Source: Ardenticatenaceae bacterium (GTDB lineage Bacteria; Chloroflexota; Anaerolineae; Promineifilales; Promineifilaceae). Taken from it: a stretch of DNA of 64,000 bases. Positions 9,675 through 17,975 of the stretch are shown one piece after another. Numbering within the stretch: the stretch's first letter is position 1; every line of letters begins with the position of its first letter. The stretch spans positions 36,040 to 100,039 of the forward strand of contig JACKBU010000017.1 in the NCBI GenBank assembly GCA_020634395.1, read 5' to 3'. Both the position numbers and the translations under genes were made by a program. A model generated the notes under the pieces. It was not told the origin of the DNA, did not search any database, and saw only the letters and a list, made by a program, of their open reading frames with translations.

Positions 9675-10550
9675 CTAGCCAGCGGTTGGGCGCCGCAGGC
9701 CGTTTGCTCCCAGGAAAAACTTAATAGCCACCGGCAGCCGTCGTTCCCAGGCGGCTTCGTTGTGGGCGGCCCATTTTTCCTCCACGTGCAGCAAATCGTG
9801 CTGCGGACGGTAGCCCTTGCTGACCAGGATACGCTTCAGGCGGCGGACGCTGGCGTAGTAGCGGCGAGATTCGGCGCGGGGTTTGCTGGTTTCGTGATTG
9901 GCGTCGCCGTACTCGCGGGTGCCCGCGTCCAGGTAGAGACGGCCGTGATTGAAAACGGCCGTTTTCACATAATTCAACACCGCATAGTTGGCAAACCACA
10001 ACGATGGACTCATCACCCCGGCAAATCCAAACACGTCCGGGTAGCGAAAGAAAGCATACAGGCTGATCAGGCCGCCCATAGAGGATCCCATAATGCCGGT
10101 GTGGGGCTTGTCTGGCAGGGTGCGGAAATCCTGATCGATGAGCGGCTTGACGGTGTGGATGATAAATTCCAGGTACTCATCCCCCTGGCCGCCGCCATAA
10201 GTGGGATGGCGAAACGGGCTGTATTCATCCAGGCGGCGCTGGCCCATGTTGGGAATGCCGACCACGATCGCTTCTAGCTGCTGTTCGTAAGCCAGCCGCT
10301 CCATCGTTTCATCTACGCGCCATTCGCCGGCGTAGCTCAGATTATTATCAAACAAATTCTGCCCGTCGTGCATATAGAGCACAGGATAGTGCGCCCGGCT
10401 GATGTGGTAAGAGGGCGGCAGGTACACAAAAATATCGCGCCGGTTGTGTAGGCGCGGACTCAGCACGCCCTGAGCCACGCGCAGCGTGCCCACAACAGTG
10501 TGATACCCTGGATAAATCGCTTCGTAAGGTAGCCATTTGGTTTTCGGCAA
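9675..10550 (-). CDS. Putative esterase (enterochelin-esterase/esterase D-like)
   Basis: Alpha/beta hydrolase of 291 residues. Seen are IFVYLPPSYH and YPVLYMHDGQNLFD at the N-terminal side, the nucleophile elbow GSSMGG near residue 155, and a late histidine in KWAAHNEAAWERRL that would complete the triad. These match the PF00756 esterase family (Fes, IroE, FrsA-like). No signal peptide is apparent, so it is probably cytosolic. No siderophore genes are nearby, so the substrate is open; hydrolysis of acyl or glycosyl esters is the family norm. Confidence 0.85.
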   Translation of the reverse strand: MPKTKWLPYEAIYPGYHTVVGTLRVAQGVLSPRLHNRRDIFVYLPPSYHISRAHYPVLYMHDGQNLFDNNLSYAGEWRVDETMERLAYEQQLEAIVVGIPNMGQRRLDEYSPFRHPTYGGGQGDEYLEFIIHTVKPLIDQDFRTLPDKPHTGIMGSSMGGLISLYAFFRYPDVFGFAGVMSPSLWFANYAVLNYVKTAVFNHGRLYLDAGTREYGDANHETSKPRAESRRYYASVRRLKRILVSKGYRPQHDLLHVEEKWAAHNEAAWERRLPVAIKFFLGANGLRRPTAG

Positions 10551-10738
10551 TGTTCTATCTCCGCTTCAGTGTGGCGGCTAACGGCCGCTCAGCAAATTGG
10601 CGGGTAATTTTCCCTGTTTTTTGCAATCCGTCCAATCGGCCCGGCGATTCGCTGAACGGTGGATGAGTAACGGCCGTTTCCATTCCGCGGAACAGGTAAA
10701 ATGAGCGCCAACCACACACCCACCATGCGAGGATGCAC

Positions 10739-11305
10739 ATGAGCGACGAACGGAAGGAAACGACGGAAGAAATAAAAGCCCAGCAAGAAGAACAGGAACG
10801 GCTGCTCGAACATCGCCTGCGAATGCGTTTTGACCGGGCCAACTTAATCGATGACCTGATCGAAGACGGCCGTCAGCAAGGCCTGTTTGATAACCTGCGC
10901 GGCGCGGGCAAGCCGCTGGACCTGAATAAAAATCCTTATGTCGGCAGCAGCGAACTGGCCAACAGCCTGTTAAAAGACAACCAGATGGTGCCTGCCTGGC
11001 TGGCGCAGCGCAACGACATCCGGGAAAAAATCCACGCTTTCCGCCAGAAAGCGCTGCGCGTCTGGCAGCGGTATGAGCAGGAATATCACTACGTGCAGGA
11101 TGAGGGGGTTCGCGGGGCGCTTATCATCGGCTGGGATGATGAGGTACGGAAGCTGGAAGCCGAAGTCGTCGAGATTAACAAGCAGATAGAAAGCTATAAT
11201 TTGAAACGGCCGTTAGAAAACCTGGAGATCTATAAGCTGCGCCTCGACGACGAACTGGCCCGCCTCGGCGCGCGCCGCTATCTGCGCGACATGTCCGATT
11301 TGTGA
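10739..11305 (+). CDS. DUF1992 (DnaJC28-like conserved domain) protein
   Basis: A 188-residue cytosolic protein with the DUF1992 signature: DLIEDGRQQGLFDNLRGAGK, then PLDLNKNP and LLKDNQMVPAWLAQRNDI. The flanks are charged and helical and probably coiled coil. The ATG at 10739 is preferred over one at 10733 because GAGGA lies at workable spacing only for the inner start. The domain occurs in animal DNAJC28 and many bacteria; its biochemical role is unknown. It converges on the WS/DGAT gene with a shared hairpin. Confidence 0.8.
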   Translation: MSDERKETTEEIKAQQEEQERLLEHRLRMRFDRANLIDDLIEDGRQQGLFDNLRGAGKPLDLNKNPYVGSSELANSLLKDNQMVPAWLAQRNDIREKIHAFRQKALRVWQRYEQEYHYVQDEGVRGALIIGWDDEVRKLEAEVVEINKQIESYNLKRPLENLEIYKLRLDDELARLGARRYLRDMSDL

Positions 11306-11337
11306 TGCGTGCTGGGTGAACTTGTAGCACGCATCAC
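11302..11337. terminator. Hairpin between convergent genes
   Basis: GTGATGCGTGCT pairs with AGCACGCATCAC (12 bp) between the DUF1992 gene and the minus-strand acyltransferase gene. The T-run is weak (GTTTCTC), so termination is likely but not certain. Confidence 0.5.
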
Positions 11338-11349
11338 GTTTCTCGCAGC

Positions 11350-12993
11350 CTAAACCGTTACCTGATCGGCAAACAACTGCAGTTTCCTCTGGCCAATGCC
11401 GCTGACCTGAATGAGCGCGCTCACGGTGGGGAAGGGGCCGTGCTCCTCGCGATAGGCAATGATGTTCCGGGCCAGGTTGCTTCCTACACCGGGCAGGCTG
11501 GCGAGGTCATCAAAAACGGCCGTGTTCACGTTAATTTGTCCTACCGCCTCTTTCGTATCGGCAGCCTGCGGCGGCAAAGCCTCTACCTGCCGTGCCAGTT
11601 CGACCAATGCGTCGAATTCTGTGTAAAAAGCCTCTATGATGGCATCCGGGTCCGGGACCAATCCCACGTCTGTGTTGACGCCGATAAATACCTTGCCGTT
11701 GTAACTGATGATGCTTAATCCCAGAGCCACCCGGCCAGACTGCGGCACCCAGGCCATCACGCCGGCCAGTTCCTTCCCGGCGATGTACAGAGGCATTTGC
11801 GGTCCTGGCACATTGGTCATTACCACCGTGGCCTTGCTGCCAAACATGTCCACCATGCGCGTCTGCGCGTCGGCCGGCGACATGCCAATCCCCTTCAAAA
11901 TGCCAAACGCAACCACCGCTTCTGGCGTGTTTTTCAATTCCTCCATCCGCCGCCGCACTTCGTTCAGACGATCCAGCGGATCGCCAATGTCCACCGGCAT
12001 CGTCAGGTAAATAATGCCGAACTGGTTGCCCAGCTCTTCCATTTTTTCCGGCGGCCGGATGTTTACGGGCATAGCGGCCCGGAAGCTGACGCCGTCCACC
12101 GGCGCGCCGCGCTGCTGCATATAGGCGCGTACCCCGCCGGTCAGCGCAGAAACCAGCACGTCATTAACTGTGCCGCCCGTAACGTTTTTGATGGCTTTCA
12201 CCTCGGCCAGGGACAGCGGTTTTGACCAGGCTGCGCGTTTGGCGACGCCCAACTCGCCTTTGAAAAGTGTCTTGGGATCCGGCGTGCGGAAGACCAGCCG
12301 GCCGGCGGCCAAGGCTGCTTCTGTCCCTTGCACGGCCCGATCGACGGCATGACTGGGATTGTTGACGGTTTCCCGTCCTTCTTGCACCAGCAGTCCGGTG
12401 ACATCGCGGGCAGTGTGCACGGCCGTGGCAACTTGCCGCCCCAACGATCCCAGCAGCCCGAACCGGCGGCCGCGTTCCTGGCGGATCTGGTCGGTTTGCA
12501 CGGCCTGGTGTTTAAGCGAGGCTTCCGGCGACGTGTCGGCCATAGAGAGCAGCACGTACATCAGAGCAATCCCGTCGGCGATGGCGTGGTGCAGGCGGGA
12601 CATAACCACCGTACCCTGCTCATAGCCTTCGATGAAATGGCACTGCCACAGGGGTTTGCTGTAGTCCAGGGGTGTGCTCATCAGGTCGCTGATCATGGTT
12701 TGCAGGGCTTGATAGTCGCCAGGCGCGGGCAGGCCTACGCGGTGAACGTGGGCGTTGATGTTGAAATTGGGGTCCAGCTCCCACTGCGGCCCGGCTAACG
12801 GCCGTTTAGGATGCACCACCCGCTGCCGGAACCGTTCAAATCGCAGCCAGCGATGCACCACCACCTGCAGAAAGGCATCATAATCCAGCACCTCGTCAAA
12901 GGTCAAAATCCCTGAGACCATCATGAGGTTGGTTGGGTCTTCCATGCCCAACCAGGCCGCATCGACATTCGAAAGTGCTTCGCGTTTGGCCAT
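11350..12993 (-). CDS. WS/DGAT O-acyltransferase with C-terminal HhH domain (copy 1)
   Basis: A 547-residue protein related to wax ester synthase/diacylglycerol acyltransferase, which moves an acyl group from acyl-CoA to an alcohol or diacylglycerol at the membrane. The catalytic HHxxxDG is present as RLHHAIADGIAL near residue 137, and PLSLAEVKAIKNVTGGTVND is the family's second signature. Unusually, the last ~65 residues form a ComEA-like helix-hairpin-helix unit (NVNTAVFDDLASLPGVG and VSGIGQRKLQLFADQV), normally a DNA-binding fold. The next gene upstream is a paralogue with the same fusion. The acyltransferase call is firm; substrate and HhH role are unknown. Confidence 0.87.
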   Translation of the reverse strand: MAKREALSNVDAAWLGMEDPTNLMMVSGILTFDEVLDYDAFLQVVVHRWLRFERFRQRVVHPKRPLAGPQWELDPNFNINAHVHRVGLPAPGDYQALQTMISDLMSTPLDYSKPLWQCHFIEGYEQGTVVMSRLHHAIADGIALMYVLLSMADTSPEASLKHQAVQTDQIRQERGRRFGLLGSLGRQVATAVHTARDVTGLLVQEGRETVNNPSHAVDRAVQGTEAALAAGRLVFRTPDPKTLFKGELGVAKRAAWSKPLSLAEVKAIKNVTGGTVNDVLVSALTGGVRAYMQQRGAPVDGVSFRAAMPVNIRPPEKMEELGNQFGIIYLTMPVDIGDPLDRLNEVRRRMEELKNTPEAVVAFGILKGIGMSPADAQTRMVDMFGSKATVVMTNVPGPQMPLYIAGKELAGVMAWVPQSGRVALGLSIISYNGKVFIGVNTDVGLVPDPDAIIEAFYTEFDALVELARQVEALPPQAADTKEAVGQINVNTAVFDDLASLPGVGSNLARNIIAYREEHGPFPTVSALIQVSGIGQRKLQLFADQVTV

Positions 12994-13038
12994 CTGCTCC
13001 TCCTCAAAACTTCCTAGCCGGCAGGCTGAGAAACTCGC

Positions 13039-14688
13039 CTACAGCGTGATGTGCTCCCTGATAAGTCCTAATTTGGCCTCGCTGATGCCGGCCACACGGG
13101 CCAGTTCGTCAACAGCCGTAAAACGGCCGTTCTCATCCCGATAGGCGACAATGCGCTGCGCTGTGGCCGCGCCAATACCCGGCAGAGCATCCAGATCAGC
13201 GGCCGAAGCAGTGTTGACGTTGACCGTGGGGGTCAGCGGGACGGGTGCGGCGGGCGGCGTCGGTTCGCGAACGAGGTGGTCTTCCACCTGGCGCGCCAAC
13301 TCCAGCAGCGCATCAAACTCCGCGTAAAACCCATCGATAATTTCGTCGGGATCAGGCACCAGGCAGGCATCGGTGTTAACGCCCAGATACACCTTGCCGG
13401 CATAACTCAGAATGGAAATGCCCAGGGCTACACGCCCGGCCTGCGGCACCCAAAACATCAGGTTTTCGATTTTTTTACCGGCCAGGTACAGTGGAATGGG
13501 CGGACCGGGGACGTTGGTCATCACGGCCGTGGCCTTGCTGGCAAACATCGACACCGACTGCGCCTGCAGCTCCGGCGGCGACATGCCGATGGCGTTCAAA
13601 ATGCCGATAGCCACCATCGCCTCCGGCGTGTTTTTAAGCTGCTCCATGCGTTTGTGCACCAACTGCAGGCGGTCAAACGGATCAGCCACGCCTACCGGCA
13701 GCGACAAATAAACGATACCAAACTTGTTGCCCAGCGTGCCCATTTCCTCTTTTTTGCGCAAATTAACAGGCACGGCCGCGCGAAAATTAAGCCCTTCTAC
13801 CTTCTGCTCGCGCACCAGCAAATAGCGGCGCAGCCCGCCTACCATGGCGGCTATCAACACGTCGTTGACAGTGGAGCCGGTGACGTTCTTGATGGCTTTA
13901 ACCTCTTTCAGGCTCAGCGGTTTGGACCAGGCGGCGCGTTTGGCCACTCCCAGTTCGCCGCGAAAGAGGGTGGGTGGGTCGGGCGAACGAAATACCAGGC
14001 GGCCGGCGGCAACGGCCGTGTCCGTTCCTTGAATCGCCAGCTCCACTGCCCGTGAGGGATTGTTCAACGTTTCCCAACCTTCATCGAGCACCCGGTTGGT
14101 AACGCGGCGCGTGGTGCGCAGCGTCGAAGCCGCCTGCTTAAACAATGCGCTCACCAGACCGCCGCGTTCTCCGCCGTTTTGCGGTTTTTCTTCTAGCGGA
14201 GGATGGTTCAGGGAAGCTTCCGGCGTCATGTCAGTCAGAGAGAGCAGCACATAGATCAGCGCTATGCCGTCGGCAACAGCGTGGTGCAGGCGCACGACAA
14301 TTGCGCAGCCCTCGCCAAAGTTTTCCACCAGATGCATTTGCCAGGGCGGCTTGGTGAAATCCAGCGGCGTGCTCATCAGGTCGCTGACCAGTTCCTGCAA
14401 CGCCTTCTGGTCGCCAGGGGCGGGCAGGGCAATCCGGTGTATATGGGCATTCAGGTCAAAGTCGGCGTCTTCTTCCCAATAGGGCGCGGCCAGCGGCAGC
14501 CGGTTTTGCACAATGCGTTGTGTAAAGCGGTCAAATTTGAGGAAACGTTTGCGCAGCACTTCTTTGATGAGTTCCAGATCGACAACCTCGTTAAAGGTCA
14601 GGATGCCGGTTACCATCATCAAGTTGGTGGGATCTTCCATGCCCAACCAGGCGGCGTCAACGTTGGATAACGGTTCGGTCTTTCCCAT
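13039..14688 (-). CDS. WS/DGAT O-acyltransferase with C-terminal HhH domain (copy 2)
   Basis: A 549-residue paralogue of the adjacent acyltransferase, with the start MGKTEPLSNVDAAWLG at 14688 aligned to the other copy's MAKREALSNVDAAWLG. The catalytic RLHHAVADGIALIYVLLS lies near residue 138 and KPLSLKEVKAIKNVTGST is kept. The C-terminus again carries a helix-hairpin-helix unit (VNVNTASAADLDALPGIG and ARVAGISEAKLGLI), joined by a proline-rich linker. The two genes are 45 bp apart on the same strand, so they are probably co-transcribed and arose by tandem duplication. Retention of the HhH tail in both copies argues that the fusion is functional. Confidence 0.87.
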   Translation of the reverse strand: MGKTEPLSNVDAAWLGMEDPTNLMMVTGILTFNEVVDLELIKEVLRKRFLKFDRFTQRIVQNRLPLAAPYWEEDADFDLNAHIHRIALPAPGDQKALQELVSDLMSTPLDFTKPPWQMHLVENFGEGCAIVVRLHHAVADGIALIYVLLSLTDMTPEASLNHPPLEEKPQNGGERGGLVSALFKQAASTLRTTRRVTNRVLDEGWETLNNPSRAVELAIQGTDTAVAAGRLVFRSPDPPTLFRGELGVAKRAAWSKPLSLKEVKAIKNVTGSTVNDVLIAAMVGGLRRYLLVREQKVEGLNFRAAVPVNLRKKEEMGTLGNKFGIVYLSLPVGVADPFDRLQLVHKRMEQLKNTPEAMVAIGILNAIGMSPPELQAQSVSMFASKATAVMTNVPGPPIPLYLAGKKIENLMFWVPQAGRVALGISILSYAGKVYLGVNTDACLVPDPDEIIDGFYAEFDALLELARQVEDHLVREPTPPAAPVPLTPTVNVNTASAADLDALPGIGAATAQRIVAYRDENGRFTAVDELARVAGISEAKLGLIREHITL

Positions 14689-14715
14689 GCAGCCTCTCCC
14701 AAAATGTTTGCAGAA

Positions 14716-14739
14716 TAAAAAGCAGCTTACGAAGCTGCT
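14716..14739 (-). terminator. Terminator between histidine phosphatase and acyltransferase genes
   Basis: AGCAGCTT and AAGCTGCT pair around a 3-nt loop. On the minus strand a TTTTT run follows, so transcripts of the upstream phosphatase gene would stop before the acyltransferase pair. Confidence 0.65.
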
Positions 14740-14865
14740 GCCCCACCACCAGTATAACGCAAATTTGTTGCCAGGTGAACTGCCAGCCAGACTCCTTTGC
14801 AGCCGGAAGGCTTTCTGCAATCACCGCAACCCGTTACTCCCGATCATCCAAGCCTTGCAGGACAG

Positions 14866-15522
14866 TTATTGAGGTGGTTTTGACGGGCTTGGCAGATCAA
14901 CCAGATGCTCGGCCCGGCTGTGGAAGTGGAGCCGCCATGTTTCGCGGGTGGGATGCTCTACCAGTTCGAAGCGGGTAATACCGGTATTCTTGGTCCACAC
15001 TTCGCAGCGCCGCCAGGGTCCGACGTTGAAGACGTGATCGTAGGTGAGCTCAATAACACCGCCGTGACAGACGGCAACGACGATTTCGGAGCGGTGGCGT
15101 TCGATCAGGCTTTCGATGAACATGCCCACACGCACGCGGAAGTGCATCAGGCTTTCGCCGTTGGGAAAATCGGGGGTGATGGAGGCAAACGGCCGTTCCG
15201 AACCCCAATAATCGCTGTACTCCGGCAGACCGTCACTCGGCCACGGGGTGTGGTCCAGGCGGTTGTTGCCGATTTCACGCAGGCGGTCATCAAACTGGAT
15301 GTCGATGCCATAAGCTTTGGCCAGCGGAGCGGCCGTTTCCCGCGCCCGTTTCATCGTGCTGGCATACAGCCCGTCGATGTGCGGCAGGTGGCCGGGCAGC
15401 CAGCGAGCCAGCGCGGCCGCCTGCTGCTGCCCCAATTCCGTCAGCCCTTCGTCCGAATTGCCTTTATCCCAATCCGGCAGGTTCACATAGCTTTGTCCAT
15501 GACGAATCATGTAGAGTTGCAT
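14866..15522 (-). CDS. Histidine phosphatase (phosphoglycerate mutase-like)
   Basis: A 218-residue member of the histidine phosphatase superfamily. The phospho-acceptor motif is MIRHGQS at residues 5-11. YASTMKRARETA supplies the second arginine, and VCHGGVIE near residue 150 the second histidine. Members include cofactor-dependent phosphoglycerate mutases, CobC and broad-specificity phosphatases; nothing here fixes the substrate. It follows the TPR membrane protein gene by 9 bp on the same strand and is probably co-transcribed with it. Confidence 0.88.
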   Translation of the reverse strand: MQLYMIRHGQSYVNLPDWDKGNSDEGLTELGQQQAAALARWLPGHLPHIDGLYASTMKRARETAAPLAKAYGIDIQFDDRLREIGNNRLDHTPWPSDGLPEYSDYWGSERPFASITPDFPNGESLMHFRVRVGMFIESLIERHRSEIVVAVCHGGVIELTYDHVFNVGPWRRCEVWTKNTGITRFELVEHPTRETWRLHFHSRAEHLVDLPSPSKPPQ

Positions 15523-15531
15523 AAAAATTTC

Positions 15532-16539
15532 CTAATCTTGGTTTGGGGCCGCCCCCGCACTGTCCGGCAGCCGGCGGGCCATATCGGCTACGTCGGCGCG
15601 CATGCGGGCCAGGTGGGGAAAATCAGGCTGGTTATCCAGCTGCCGCCGCAGAGGCCACAGGCCATCGGCGAATTTGGCCATTTCCTCATCCGCTTCGGCG
15701 GCGAGGTCCGGTTCGCCCAGCGCTTGCAGACTACGGCCCAGATAGTAGTAGCTTTGCAGATCATACTCGACGATAGGCAGCGTGCCCTGACTGGCGGTGG
15801 CCAGGGAATCAGCGGCCTCATCGTATTGTCCCAGACGGTACTGCGCCAGGCCCAGGTGGTAATGGTAAAGCGCATAATTGGGCGCCAGGTTCAGAGCCTG
15901 CTTGTAGGCTTCGGCCGCTTCCGCAAAACGCTCCTGGGCCAGGTAAATCTGGCCTAGAGTATTGTAGGCCGGATGGGCTTTGGGATTGTGTTCGATAGCG
16001 GCCAGCGCATCTTTTTCCGCGCGCACAAAATCCAGCCGGGTCAGGTAAATCATGGCCCGCAGTTGGTAAGACTGCCAGAAATCGGGCCGGGCGTTGATCG
16101 AGCGGTTAACCAGGTCCAGCGCGGCCTCAATCTGGCCGTTGTGGAACTGCCGCGCTGCGAAGCGAAAAGAAATCGGCGTGTCGATGATGCGCTGCCCAAT
16201 CAACAAGGCCAGCGACAGCCCCACGCCCAGCAGCGTGTAGGAGGCGCTGCCATACACCAGCCCCAGGGCAATACCCGCCAGCGCCGGCAGCGCCAGCACA
16301 ATGGCGATGCGCCGCACGCGTGGCGTGGCACCGCGCGTCCAGATGAACAGGAAGATGAGCATGCCCAGCCCGACGAGCAGTGAAACGACGGCGTAAAACT
16401 GGTCGGGCAGGAGCAGATAAGCCACCAGTCCCGCCAACCAGACGACAAAGGTGATGCCGATGGGCAGCAGCAGGCTGGCGCGCATTTCCTGACGGCGGCG
16501 GGCTGTTTTTTGGGCTTGAGTAGGTGATTCCTGGGACAT
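15532..16539 (-). CDS. TPR-repeat membrane protein
   Basis: A 335-residue protein with a basic N-terminus, four hydrophobic segments in the first ~125 residues arranged as two hairpins (for example LLLPIGITFVVWLAGLVAYL), then TPR repeats such as AHPAYNTLGQIYLAQERFAE and YALYHYHLGLAQYRLGQYDE. The TPR domain probably faces the cytosol as a protein-docking platform. It sits just upstream of the histidine phosphatase gene on the same strand. No specific function can be assigned. Confidence 0.75.
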   Translation of the reverse strand: MSQESPTQAQKTARRRQEMRASLLLPIGITFVVWLAGLVAYLLLPDQFYAVVSLLVGLGMLIFLFIWTRGATPRVRRIAIVLALPALAGIALGLVYGSASYTLLGVGLSLALLIGQRIIDTPISFRFAARQFHNGQIEAALDLVNRSINARPDFWQSYQLRAMIYLTRLDFVRAEKDALAAIEHNPKAHPAYNTLGQIYLAQERFAEAAEAYKQALNLAPNYALYHYHLGLAQYRLGQYDEAADSLATASQGTLPIVEYDLQSYYYLGRSLQALGEPDLAAEADEEMAKFADGLWPLRRQLDNQPDFPHLARMRADVADMARRLPDSAGAAPNQD

Positions 16540-16598
16540 GTGGTGTTAGTTAATGGTTAACAGTTGGTAATTGGTAGCTTACGGCTTACAGCTTATAG

Positions 16599-17756
16599 CT
16601 AACGGCTAAACGCCACGGCCGTTTCCGCCAAAATCTGCGCCAGCTCCAGGACCGATTGTACCTCAACCCACTCCTCATCACTATGCAGGCCTGCGCCGAC
16701 CGGGCCAATGAGCACGGTGTCGATGCCGGCGCCTGCCAGCAGCGCGGCGTCGGTCCAGAAGGTGGCCCCGGTGTGGGCCGGAGGCTGACCGAGCACGGCC
16801 GTTCCCGCTTGTTCCAGGGCCTGCACAATTGCCGCGTCAGCCGACACCTCGAAGGGATCGCGGTCGAAAAACGGCCGTACCGTGGCCCGAAACGCCGGAT
16901 CGGCCGCCGCCAGCCGGTCGATAATCGCCTGCAGCTCGGCTGTGGCCTGGGCTACCGTCTCGCCGGGGATGGTGCGCCGCTCCAGCTTGAGGGTGCAGCG
17001 CGCCGGATAGACGCTGAGTTCGCTGCCACCCTGCACCAGCGAGGCGTGGATGGAGGGCGGCCCGGCCAGCGGGTGGGGCGGTCGCTGCAGCAGTTCCTGG
17101 CCCAGCTTTTCCAATTCGACCAGGAAGCGGCCCATGTGGGTAATAGCGTCGACGCCTTCTTTGTAGCGGCTGCCGTGGGCGGCGCGGCCGGTTACAACCA
17201 CTTCATACCAGATGAAGCCGCGATGAGCGCGGCACAGCCCCATGTCAGTCGGCTCGGTGACGATGGCCGCGTCGGCAGTGACGTGGCGCACCAGGTCGGC
17301 GGTGCCAATGCTCTCGAATTCTTCGTCGGCCACGGCCGTTAGCACCACATCCCCGCCCAGTTTACTGCCGCCATCAACCAGGGCTTTGACGGCAGCCATC
17401 ATCGCCGCCAGGCTGCCCTTCATGTCCTGCGCGCCACGGCCGTACAGACGGCCGTCGCGCACGGTAGCGCCAAAGGGATCGGCCATGCCGCCCACGCCCA
17501 CCGTGTCCATGTGGCCGTTGAGGAGCAGCGAACGGCCGTGGCCCGTTCCTTTCAGCACGCCCACCACGTTCATTCGTTGGGGGCCAAGCTCATAGGTGGT
17601 CACTTCCAGCCCCATGTCGCGCAGTGCAGCGGCGATGTAGACGGCGACGGCCGTTTCCCCCGCGCCGTCGGGCGAAAGTTCCGGGTTGACGGAGTTGATT
17701 TGCACCAGGTCGGTTAAGGTTTGCCGGGTATAGGTCGAATCAATGGTGATATTCAT
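16599..17756 (-). CDS. M20 metallopeptidase, ArgE/DapE-like
   Basis: A 385-residue di-zinc amidohydrolase. Metal-ligand segments seen are LLLNGHMDTV (His, Asp), YGRGAQDMKG (second Asp), AVADEEFESIG (catalytic and bridging Glu) and TEPTDM. The dimerisation domain carries GRAAHGS. Relatives deacylate N-acetylornithine or N-succinyl-diaminopimelate, or hydrolyse dipeptides; no arginine or lysine genes lie nearby, so specificity is open. The start MNITIDSTYT at 17756 fits the family. It is monocistronic and divergent from the C11 protease gene. Confidence 0.87.
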   Translation of the reverse strand: MNITIDSTYTRQTLTDLVQINSVNPELSPDGAGETAVAVYIAAALRDMGLEVTTYELGPQRMNVVGVLKGTGHGRSLLLNGHMDTVGVGGMADPFGATVRDGRLYGRGAQDMKGSLAAMMAAVKALVDGGSKLGGDVVLTAVADEEFESIGTADLVRHVTADAAIVTEPTDMGLCRAHRGFIWYEVVVTGRAAHGSRYKEGVDAITHMGRFLVELEKLGQELLQRPPHPLAGPPSIHASLVQGGSELSVYPARCTLKLERRTIPGETVAQATAELQAIIDRLAAADPAFRATVRPFFDRDPFEVSADAAIVQALEQAGTAVLGQPPAHTGATFWTDAALLAGAGIDTVLIGPVGAGLHSDEEWVEVQSVLELAQILAETAVAFSR

Positions 17757-17962
17757 GGTGGGTTGCCTCGTTTAACAGGATCTCGTTGTCTGCGGATTAT
17801 ACCGCTAACGGGTGCAAACTGGCATGTGGGCGAGGCGGATGACGCGAGATGCGTAACCCGAGAGAAATCAGGCACCGCGTCTGCCGCTCCAGATGCGGTT
17901 CTGCTGCTGCAGAAGTGGAAGTCGGGCCGCAGGACAGAGTGCGCGGGCAGGGTGTGGTTTGT

Positions 17963-17968
17963 TATAAT
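17963..17968 (+). promoter_or_regulatory. -10 box suggesting a leaderless C11 protease mRNA
   Basis: A perfect TATAAT ends 7 bp before the ATG at 17976. Transcription would then start at or next to the A of the start codon, and no Shine-Dalgarno sequence is present. No clear -35 element is visible. Confidence 0.45.
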
Positions 17969-17975
17969 CTCGCTT

